A stretch of 12,302 nucleotides of DNA from Planctomycetota bacterium (GTDB lineage: Bacteria > Planctomycetota > Phycisphaerae > Sedimentisphaerales > Anaerohalosphaeraceae), in NCBI GenBank assembly GCA_030637065.1, contig DAOVVQ010000091.1, positions 1-12,302 of the forward strand, written 5' to 3'. The position numbers were made by a program, and so were the translations under genes. Each line of letters opens with the position of its first letter. Within the stretch, counting starts at the first letter, position 1. Positions 6,386 to 12,302 of this stretch are shown piece after piece. The notes under the pieces were generated by a model. The model had not been told where the DNA came from, did not search any database, and saw nothing but the letters and a program-made list of their open reading frames with translations.

Positions 6386-7255
6386 ATGGCAAAGCCGAGG
6401 CTTATAATTTTTAGTGACCCGAATCGTCGCCGCGTTGCGGAGGCTGTGGAGGATTTTGTCGGCTTTGCCGCTGACAAGGCGGAGGTTCTGGCGAGTTGTT
6501 TCATGCAGAGCTGCCCGCTCGACGTGCTGAAAAAGGCGGATTTTGCCGTCGTATTCGGTGGAGATGGGACGATACTCTCGGCGGCGAGGGACCTTAGTGA
6601 GACCGATGTGCCGGTGATCGGTGTAAATGTCGGCAAACTTGGTTTTCTCGCGGAATTTGGTCCCGATGAACTACTGGAGCTTTTCGAGCGTATTGTTACC
6701 GGGAAAGTGCTCATTGAAAAGCGAATGATCCTTCACTGCAGCGTTGAAACCGACGGCGTAGAGACGTTCAGTTCGACGGCGATAAACGATGTCGTCATAG
6801 CAGCGGGGACGCCTCAGAACATGATCGAGCTGAAGATGACCGTTCAGGACCAGCCGGTTGCCGGCTGTGTCGGCGACGGTGTGATCATCTCGACGCCGAC
6901 CGGGTCGACCGCGTACAATCTGTCCGCCGGCGGGCCTATCCTTGCGGCGAATCTGTCCGCGATGGTTATTACGCCGATCTGCCCGCACTCCCTGAGCTTT
7001 CGACCGATCGTGATCAGCGCTGACCGAACAATTGACGTTAAGCCCGTGCGGATAAACGAAGGGACGTGCGTCACGCTGGACGGGCAGGTATCGCATAAAC
7101 TCGGTGAAAATGATATCGTAAAGGTATACAGACATCACGGTTCGTTCCTCGTCGTCAATAACCCGATGCGGACACAGTGGGACACGCTCGCCGGGAAACT
7201 AAACTGGGCTGGGACGCCCAAGTATCAGATGAAGGATGAGACCGCTGCAAAATGA
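6386..7255 (+). CDS. nadK: NAD kinase
   Basis: NadK phosphorylates NAD to NADP in the cytoplasm. The 289-residue protein has the hallmark GGDGT at 58-62, GVNVGKLGFLAEF at 79-91, the NDVV motif at 134-137, GDGVIISTPTGSTAYNLSAGGP at 163-184 (glycine-rich NAD-binding motif) and PHSLSFRPIV at 200-209. Length and motif order are ordinary for bacterial NadK. The ATG is supported by AGGTGA 10 nt upstream. It lies downstream of dxs, in line with the frequent dxs-nadK linkage, but separated from it by the XRE-ImmA/PIN insert. Its product feeds NADPH-dependent steps, including the DXP reductoisomerase reaction. Its last codons overlap a 17-codon open frame at 7252-7305. Confidence 0.95.
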   Translation: MAKPRLIIFSDPNRRRVAEAVEDFVGFAADKAEVLASCFMQSCPLDVLKKADFAVVFGGDGTILSAARDLSETDVPVIGVNVGKLGFLAEFGPDELLELFERIVTGKVLIEKRMILHCSVETDGVETFSSTAINDVVIAAGTPQNMIELKMTVQDQPVAGCVGDGVIISTPTGSTAYNLSAGGPILAANLSAMVITPICPHSLSFRPIVISADRTIDVKPVRINEGTCVTLDGQVSHKLGENDIVKVYRHHGSFLVVNNPMRTQWDTLAGKLNWAGTPKYQMKDETAAK

Positions 7256-7309
7256 AAAAGCAGACTGGCGGAACGAACAAGAGCGAGGGCAAACAGTCAG
7301 GATAAGGTT

Positions 7310-8887
7310 ATGGGAAATCGCATAAACATTTTTGTAATGGCAGTGCTGACAGCGGGCACAACGTGCTTAGCCGCGGCCGGTCTCTACACTTCGCCCGGCG
7401 CACGGCCTCTGACGACACCTTCCGGCGCATCTCTGACGACGCCGGTGAGTTCGCCAATAGGTTCCCCAATCGCACCGCCCAGTGTCGACGGCACCGGCGT
7501 CGTGCTCAATGCACTGAGCCAATATGGGATCGACGGCAACCTGCTGGTCACCGGTAACGTAACGGGCGGCAGGCACTTCAGGGGCATCGTGCCCTACGGC
7601 TCGACGACGGACTTTAATTACGGGCCGCTGAATCTTGGCTCGAGTTCGCAAAACTCTTTCATCCGCCGATCCGCCGGCCAGCCTTATTTAGACAGCAGCC
7701 CCGGCGTCCAGCAGCCCTACTATCTGCCGTCATCGACCGTTACAAGTCTCACTCGCGGCACTAACTCCGGACTTACATCGCCGAAGGTCACCTTTCCCGG
7801 AGGCTCGGGCAAATTTACACCGGCAACCCCCCCGCCGCCTCTCGAGCCGGTATACCGAAAGCAACGTCCGTGGTCGCTTGACCTGCCGGAACTCGAAAAG
7901 CGGATCAACGACCAGATTGACATCGAAAATCTGCCTGAGGAGTTTCGCCTGCCCGGACAACTGCCTGATGAAAAAACCAACATCTCGGATTATCTCTCTG
8001 ACCAACTGACTCCGCAGGAATTGACCCGGGAACTGACTCCGCAGGAATTGGCTCAGGAATCCAAGAGGCTTTTCGATAAAACGATGCAGCCGCCGCTGCC
8101 GGAAACTCCCGAGTCGCTTAAAGAAGCCGCTGCAAAAAAACTGGCTGAACAAGCCCAGCCGGATTTCCTCGATTTCGACCTCTTCGACGAACTGCAAACC
8201 GATGACGAGCCCGACCCGGCAAAACCGGACACTAAAACCGACGGCGAACAACCAAAACCAGTCAGCGGCATCAAGGCCTTGATCTCCAAACTGTCCAAGG
8301 CGGACGACCCGGAAGATACCGGATACAAACTCGATCTGCCCGGCCCCGAGGACCTTCCCGAGCCGGACCACGTTTTGGCCCGGAAGATCCTTGGCGACCA
8401 CAAAAACTTCAAGAGCCTGGCCGCCGCAAGGTTTAGCGAGTATATAAAGGCCGCCGACGCGTTTATGAAGGAGGGCAAATACTACCAGGCCGCGGACACC
8501 TACATCCTCGCGGGCATCTGGGACAGCAGGCACCCTATACCCTTCATCGGCAGGGCTCATGCACTTTTCGCCGCCGGCGAATATATGAGCAGCGCCTACT
8601 ACCTGGCCAGAGCGTTTACTCTCGACCCCGAATACGCCAAACTCAAGGTCGACCTCGTAGAGATCATTGGCGACAAGGACCTCATCGAAAACAGGGTCAT
8701 TGAGATCATTACCTGGCAGAAACAGACCGATTCTGGCGAGCTTGCGTTTATCTTAGCCTACGTCTTTCAGCACACAGACAAGGCCTACGCCGCTAAGCAG
8801 ATCATAGTTGTCGCCACCGAAAAGCTGCCCGATGACCCCGCCGTTGCCGCATTGGCCGATGTAATTAACGCCGCAACAAACAGATAA
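7310..8887 (+). CDS. Exported proline-rich protein with C-terminal TPR-like region
   Basis: A 525-residue protein I cannot name. Residues 1-23 look like a Sec signal peptide (basic NR near the start, then FVMAVLTAGTTCLAAAG); there is no clear lipobox. Residues about 25-185 are rich in Pro, Ser, Thr and Gly (LTTPSGASLTTPVSSPIGSP), resembling a disordered linker. A 9-residue unit LTPQEL(T/A)(R/Q)E is duplicated at 233-250. An acidic, Asp/Pro-rich stretch lies at about 285-320. From about 367 to 522 the chain is helical with paired-helix spacing like TPR/Sel1 units (KAADAFMKEGKYYQAADTY; GRAHALFAAGEYMSSAYYLA; ending DPEYAK), suggesting protein-protein interaction outside the cytoplasmic membrane. 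AGGA at 7299-7302, 7 nt before the ATG, supports the start. It is probably co-transcribed with nadK and the helicase. Function unknown. Confidence 0.8.
   Translation: MGNRINIFVMAVLTAGTTCLAAAGLYTSPGARPLTTPSGASLTTPVSSPIGSPIAPPSVDGTGVVLNALSQYGIDGNLLVTGNVTGGRHFRGIVPYGSTTDFNYGPLNLGSSSQNSFIRRSAGQPYLDSSPGVQQPYYLPSSTVTSLTRGTNSGLTSPKVTFPGGSGKFTPATPPPPLEPVYRKQRPWSLDLPELEKRINDQIDIENLPEEFRLPGQLPDEKTNISDYLSDQLTPQELTRELTPQELAQESKRLFDKTMQPPLPETPESLKEAAAKKLAEQAQPDFLDFDLFDELQTDDEPDPAKPDTKTDGEQPKPVSGIKALISKLSKADDPEDTGYKLDLPGPEDLPEPDHVLARKILGDHKNFKSLAAARFSEYIKAADAFMKEGKYYQAADTYILAGIWDSRHPIPFIGRAHALFAAGEYMSSAYYLARAFTLDPEYAKLKVDLVEIIGDKDLIENRVIEIITWQKQTDSGELAFILAYVFQHTDKAYAAKQIIVVATEKLPDDPAVAALADVINAATNR
8004..8057 (+). 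repeat. Two-copy 27-bp tandem repeat inside the exported protein gene
   Basis: AACTGACTCCGCAGGAATTG occurs at 8004-8023 and again at 8031-8050, a period of 27 bp, giving the duplicated peptide LTPQELTRE / LTPQELAQE at residues 233-250. The near-perfect nucleotide identity suggests a recent in-frame duplication, and copy number could vary between strains. Confidence 0.85.
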
Positions 8888-8896
8888 GGGCCTGCC

Positions 8897-10912
8897 TTGA
8901 TCTCCTTTACCGAACACGACAACGGCGATATCGATGACAGCGAACACGGCAGCGTCGACGTCGAAAGCATCTTAGGCGAAGGCGGACTCATCGCCCAGGC
9001 CTACGCTCCCTTCGAGGTCAGAGACGAGCAGATCGAAATGGCCAGCGCCGTCCAGCAGGCATTTCGCGACGGCTGTCACCTGGCTGTCGAGGCCGGGACG
9101 GGGGTTGGCAAGAGCTTTGCATATCTGGTAAACGCTATCGAACTGGCCCGGCAAAAGAAGGGCAGGGTCCTGATCAGCACGTATACCATCACCCTGCAGG
9201 AACAACTTATCAATAAGGACATCCCTTTCTTAGCCGGCATTATTCCCGGTCAGTTCACCGCCTGCCTCGCCAAGGGCCGGGGCAATTACGTCTGCCGGCG
9301 AAGGCTCGAATATGCCATGCGAAAACAGAAGAACCTCTTCGATGACGCCGCCGATGAGGTGATCCGGCTGAATATTTGGGCCGGCAAGACCGAGGACGGC
9401 TCGCTGAGCGACCTGCCCTTTGTGCCGTCGCCTGCGGTGTGGGATGCTGTGGCAAGCGAGCACGGCAACTGCCGCGGGAGGAAATGTCCGCATTTTCGCG
9501 AATGCTTCTACTGGCGATCGCGAAGGAAACTCGAAACCGCTGACATTATCGTCGCCAACCACGCCCTGCTGTTCAGCGATCTGGTCCTCAAGGAGCAGCA
9601 CACGGGCATTTTGCCGGATTACAACTTTGTGGTCATCGACGAGGCACATAATGTCGAGCATGTCGCCGAGGGCCACTTCGGCATTAACATCAGCAATTTT
9701 ACTTTCAGCTATATGCTCAACCGGCTTTACAATCCCCGCACCCGCAAAGGGCTGCTTGCTTATGGCGACAGCCAGGATGCGCGGGACCTGGTCAACCAAT
9801 GCCGCGACGCGGTGAAGATTTTCTTCGTTCAGGTCCAGGCCTGGTACGAACATGCAAAGAACGAAACCAACGGCAAGTGCCATCCGGCGTTCGTCGATGA
9901 CAACATCACCGGGCCCATTAAGGATCTTCGCCTCGGGCTGGCGGCACTGGCGAAAGAGGCCCAGGACGATGACGATACATTTGAGTTTAGCCGCTACATC
10001 GACCGCTGCCGGGCATTAGAGACGGATATCCGCAATATGCTCACCCAGCCGGACGCGGCCCATGTCTACTGGGTCGAGGCTGGCCGGTCGAGAAGGGCGA
10101 AAACCTCGCTTCGCAGCGCACCATTGGACGTCGGGCCGGACATAAAACGATGCCTGTTCGATAACTTTCAATCTGTGATTACCACGAGCGCAACACTAAG
10201 CTGCGACGGCGGCAAGGACGACAAGGCGGGTTTTACGTTCTTCGCCAGCCGCATCGGGATGGAGGAATACCAGGCCCTGAAACTCGGCTCGCCGTTCGAT
10301 TACCGCAAACAGGTGACCCTGTACATCGAAGGGAATCTGCCCGAGCCCAACAGTGCTGACTTTCAAGCGCAGGCCGCTGAGGCGATAAAAAAGTACCTGC
10401 TCAAGACCGGCGGCAAGGCCTTCGTGCTGTTTACCAGCTATTCGATGCTCAAGAACATGGCTGAGATACTCGGCGACTGGCTGGCCGAAAATACGATGGA
10501 GCTTTTGTGCCAGGGGGCGGGTGTGGACCGCTCGGCGCTGCTCGAGCAGTTCAAGAGCGACGAGTCAAGCGTGCTCTTCGGCACCGACAGCTTCTGGCAG
10601 GGTGTCGATGTGCCCGGCGAGTCGCTTTCCAATGTGATCATCCTGCGGCTGCCGTTCGCCGTCCCGAACCACCCGCTGGTGCAGGGCCGGATCGAACAGA
10701 TACGCAGCAGGGGCGAAAATCCGTTCGTAAGCTACCAGTTGCCGACCGCGATCATCAAGTTTAAGCAGGGTTTTGGCCGACTCATCCGCAATAAGACCGA
10801 CACGGGCATCGTCGTAGTCTTAGACAGCCGGATCGTCCGCAAAAACTACGGCAAACAATTTCTGGCCGCAATTCCCGATTGCAGGGTGGAAATCGTAAGC
10901 GAATCGTGGTAG
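8897..10912 (+). CDS. dinG: DinG/XPD-type iron-sulphur ATP-dependent DNA helicase
   Basis: A 671-residue superfamily 2 helicase of the DinG/YoaA/XPD group, 5'-3' helicases that unwind R-loops, D-loops and repair intermediates. Seen in order: a short acidic leader, the Q-motif-like FEVRDEQIEMA (39-49), Walker A AGTGVGKS (66-73), four cysteines C133, C192, C197 and C203 with C-x4-C-x5-C spacing for a 4Fe-4S cluster, Walker B DEAH (248-251), TTSATLS (429-435), FGTDSFWQGVDVPGE (motif V region) and QGFGRLIR (624-631, motif VI). There is no N-terminal exonuclease domain. The start is a TTG at 8897, with AAGGG (8886-8890) overlapping the preceding stop codon at 6-nt spacing. The tight 9-nt gap implies coupling to the upstream gene. 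Choice between DinG and YoaA names is uncertain; family is certain. Confidence 0.93.
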   Translation: MISFTEHDNGDIDDSEHGSVDVESILGEGGLIAQAYAPFEVRDEQIEMASAVQQAFRDGCHLAVEAGTGVGKSFAYLVNAIELARQKKGRVLISTYTITLQEQLINKDIPFLAGIIPGQFTACLAKGRGNYVCRRRLEYAMRKQKNLFDDAADEVIRLNIWAGKTEDGSLSDLPFVPSPAVWDAVASEHGNCRGRKCPHFRECFYWRSRRKLETADIIVANHALLFSDLVLKEQHTGILPDYNFVVIDEAHNVEHVAEGHFGINISNFTFSYMLNRLYNPRTRKGLLAYGDSQDARDLVNQCRDAVKIFFVQVQAWYEHAKNETNGKCHPAFVDDNITGPIKDLRLGLAALAKEAQDDDDTFEFSRYIDRCRALETDIRNMLTQPDAAHVYWVEAGRSRRAKTSLRSAPLDVGPDIKRCLFDNFQSVITTSATLSCDGGKDDKAGFTFFASRIGMEEYQALKLGSPFDYRKQVTLYIEGNLPEPNSADFQAQAAEAIKKYLLKTGGKAFVLFTSYSMLKNMAEILGDWLAENTMELLCQGAGVDRSALLEQFKSDESSVLFGTDSFWQGVDVPGESLSNVIILRLPFAVPNHPLVQGRIEQIRSRGENPFVSYQLPTAIIKFKQGFGRLIRNKTDTGIVVVLDSRIVRKNYGKQFLAAIPDCRVEIVSESW

Positions 10913-11021
10913 AATGGTCGACTTGTCTGAAACCCGGCAAAACGGTGGTTGAATCCATAAATTCCGTTTTTGGCTCCGTCCGCCGGAAAAACCTGTATTC
11001 CAAGCCTATCAAGGAGATATT
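10913..11021 (+). promoter_or_regulatory. 5' leader of the parvulin gene with inverted repeat and strong RBS
   Basis: The longest spacer on the right side of the cluster. It contains an inverted repeat, GTTTTTGGC (10966-10974) against GCC-GG-AAAAAC (10982-10992), with a 7-nt loop and a 2-nt bulge. AAGGAGAT directly before the ATG is a near-perfect Shine-Dalgarno at 10-16 nt range. No convincing -35/-10 pair was found. The repeat has no following T-run, so it is not a standard terminator; it could be a weak attenuator or an mRNA-stabilising fold. Confidence 0.3.
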
Positions 11022-11885
11022 ATGGCGTTGTATGTGAATGATGAAAAGGTCGATCCCAAGCAGATCGAAGCTGAAGTCGAAAAACTCAGACCCGATTACG
11101 AGCGTGTTTTTACCGATCAAAAGCCCGAAGAGCGGGAAAAACAGCTCGGTGAATGGTCGCGTGAGAATGTTGTCGAGGCGGTCCTGCTGCGGCAGGCGGC
11201 TGGTAATGACCCTGAACTGCTGACCGATGAGGCAGGCGAGGAGCTTTATCAGAAGTTCCTGGAGCAGAGCGGCGGAAAAGAAAAATTCTTCCAGGAAAAC
11301 GGCATCAGCCTCGATAATGAGCAGCAGGTCAAAGAGGATGTCACGCGGCAATTCCGCATGGAGCGACTTTTCGGGAAGATCACAAAGGACGTTACGGAGC
11401 CGTCAGATAAGGACATCGAGAATTACTACGAGGAAAACGCCGAGAGATTCATGGTCCCCGAGATGGTCCGGGCCGCACACATCGTAAAGCACCCCACGCC
11501 CGATACGGACCCTGAAAAGATGCGGAAAGAAATGGACGAACTCCACGCCAAACTCAAAGAAGGCGCCGATTTTGCCGAGTTGGCCGGCCAGGGCTCCGAT
11601 TGTGCCGACAATGGCGGCGACTTAGGCTATTTCGCCCGCGGCCAGATGGTCCAGGGATTCGAGGACATCGTCTTCGATATGGAAGTAGGCCAGTTCAGCG
11701 GCGTCTTCGAAACGGAATTCGGCCTGCACATCGCAAGGGTGCTCGATAAGAAGGCCTCGAACCCCTGCCCGATCAAAGACGTCCGCGAAGTGATCGTCAA
11801 GGAACTCGATGGCCTGTCCCGACAAAAAGCCATCGAAAACTTCCTCGACGCAGAGAAGGCCAAGGCAAAAATAGAAGAAAAATAG
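11022..11885 (+). CDS. Parvulin-type peptidyl-prolyl cis-trans isomerase, no signal peptide
   Basis: A 287-residue SurA/PrsA/PpiC-like protein. An N-terminal helical chaperone-like region (about 10-120, rich in Lys and Glu) precedes a parvulin domain at about 145-245 with MVRAAHIVKH (His153), GADFAELA, GGDLGYFARGQMVQGFED (198-215) and ETEFGLHIARV (230-240). A charged helical tail ends in KAKAKIEEK. Such proteins speed proline isomerisation and usually work outside the membrane, but this one begins MALYVNDEKVDPKQIEAEVE with no hydrophobic segment. The strong AAGGAGAT immediately upstream makes this start convincing, so a missed signal peptide is unlikely and a cytoplasmic location is inferred. 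It follows the helicase by 109 bp and is convergent with the serine hydrolase gene. Confidence 0.88.
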   Translation: MALYVNDEKVDPKQIEAEVEKLRPDYERVFTDQKPEEREKQLGEWSRENVVEAVLLRQAAGNDPELLTDEAGEELYQKFLEQSGGKEKFFQENGISLDNEQQVKEDVTRQFRMERLFGKITKDVTEPSDKDIENYYEENAERFMVPEMVRAAHIVKHPTPDTDPEKMRKEMDELHAKLKEGADFAELAGQGSDCADNGGDLGYFARGQMVQGFEDIVFDMEVGQFSGVFETEFGLHIARVLDKKASNPCPIKDVREVIVKELDGLSRQKAIENFLDAEKAKAKIEEK

Positions 11886-11964
11886 CCGCCCGGACGCCGC
11901 GCCTTTGCTCACAGCAGAAAAACGCATATTAAAAGCACAGGGACCGCGTGGGCCAGGGCTCACC
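11886..11964. terminator. Convergent-gene spacer with small GC-rich hairpin
   Basis: Between the parvulin gene and the leftward serine hydrolase is a hairpin, GTGGGC (11948-11953) and GCTCAC (11958-11963), six pairs including one G-U, with loop CAGG. Its position between converging genes suggests a bidirectional transcription stop or a dispersed palindrome; there is no T-run on either side, so intrinsic termination is not established. Confidence 0.3.
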
Positions 11965-12302
11965 CTACCGGGCTGGCGATGCTTCCATGATCAGCTTAAA
12001 CAACTGACGGTCAAAGCCTTTGTTTCTAACAAGCGGTTGATCGCCTAAGCGTGTGACGACCAGTTGCAGGCTGGGGACGACAAAGCAGCGGCGATTCAAT
12101 GCGCCGTTGGCAGAGACCGTGTCTTTCGGTGCGGTGTCGATACGCGGTGCTTGTTTGGAATCATCTGCATTGCTGTTTAGCCACCAGAGGTAACCGTAAT
12201 AGGGATTGAGTTTTTGCGATGTCGTGGTCGCCTCTTTGAGATATTGCTTATCGGCAAGGATCGTCTTGTCGCCCCACTTGCCATCAGCCAGGACCATTAA
12301 AC
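11965..12302 (-). CDS. Serine hydrolase, beta-lactamase/esterase family (C-terminal part, cut by right edge)
   Basis: About 112 codons reading leftward, open to the window edge, ending in a TAG at 11965-11967. The segment carries the C-terminal hallmarks of the class C beta-lactamase-related serine hydrolase family: (M)VLADGKWGDKTIL, NPYYGYLWWLN, and ANGALNRRCFVVPSLQLVVTRLGDQP. The catalytic SxxK and YxN motifs would lie beyond the right edge. Members include penicillin-binding-protein-like peptidases, esterases and true beta-lactamases; the fragment cannot tell these apart, and resistance should not be inferred. The ATG at 12297 is internal, since the frame stays open upstream of it. Confidence 0.8.
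   Translation of the reverse strand, partial: LMVLADGKWGDKTILADKQYLKEATTTSQKLNPYYGYLWWLNSNADDSKQAPRIDTAPKDTVSANGALNRRCFVVPSLQLVVTRLGDQPLVRNKGFDRQLFKLIMEASPAR

Noticed and set aside
7827..7833. Run of seven C in the exported-protein gene
   Set aside because: It encodes part of a proline run and the frame is intact; phase variation is possible in principle but nothing else supports it.
7730..8560. 276-codon open frame antisense to the exported-protein gene
   Set aside because: The + strand frame has a signal peptide, a good ribosome-binding site and TPR-like helices; the antisense product is a shadow.
9230..9883. 217-codon open frame antisense to the helicase
   Set aside because: It covers the iron-sulphur and DEAH region of a clear helicase; its translation lacks any family signature.
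11965..12302. Antibiotic-resistance beta-lactamase
   Set aside because: Only the C-terminal third is visible; the family is mostly esterases and peptidases, and the catalytic motifs lie outside the window.

Overview
The window carries a gene-dense, mostly co-directional block of bacterial chromosome of fairly high G+C. It has eleven recognisable protein genes, two of them cut by the window edges. The gene complement (MEP-pathway dxs and ispA, nadK, miaA, a DinG-type helicase, a secreted TPR-like protein, a parvulin) is ordinary bacterial housekeeping. The style of the Dxs and MiaA sequences, together with a large proline-rich exported protein of unknown family, makes me lean towards a Planctomycetota/PVC-type organism. 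That is an impression from motif style, not a demonstrated assignment.

Layout. At the left edge miaA (tRNA A37 dimethylallyltransferase) runs leftward and is cut off after about 178 codons. A 190-bp divergent spacer separates it from a rightward series: ispA (farnesyl diphosphate synthase), a metallophosphoesterase of the ADP-ribose/CDP-alcohol diphosphatase type, dxs (first enzyme of the MEP pathway), a low-G+C two-gene insert (XRE-ImmA metalloprotease plus PIN/DUF4411-type protein), nadK, an exported proline-rich/TPR-like protein, a DinG/XPD-type iron-sulphur helicase, and a parvulin peptidyl-prolyl isomerase with no signal peptide. At the right edge the C-terminal part of a serine hydrolase (beta-lactamase/esterase family) points leftward, convergent with the parvulin gene.

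How it works together. Dxs makes DXP for isopentenyl and dimethylallyl diphosphate synthesis. IspA condenses these to farnesyl diphosphate, MiaA uses dimethylallyl diphosphate to modify tRNA, and NadK makes the NADP needed by the reductive MEP step and many other reactions. The ispA-dxs-nadK order resembles the widespread ispA-dxs-(tlyA)-nadK arrangement, but here it is broken by two things: the phosphoesterase between ispA and dxs, and the XRE-ImmA/PIN pair between dxs and nadK.

Main points of interest: (1) the A+T-rich XRE-ImmA/PIN module sits like a toxin-antitoxin or defence cargo inside an operon of essential genes, with a short near-identical A-rich word at both edges; (2) the CDP-alcohol-type phosphoesterase lies within a MEP/isoprenoid gene cluster; (3) MiaA and Dxs carry unusual residues in normally invariant motifs; (4) a small hairpin lies between the Shine-Dalgarno sequence and the start of dxs and bears on which ATG is used. 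I see no CRISPR array, tRNA, rRNA, transposase or integrase.
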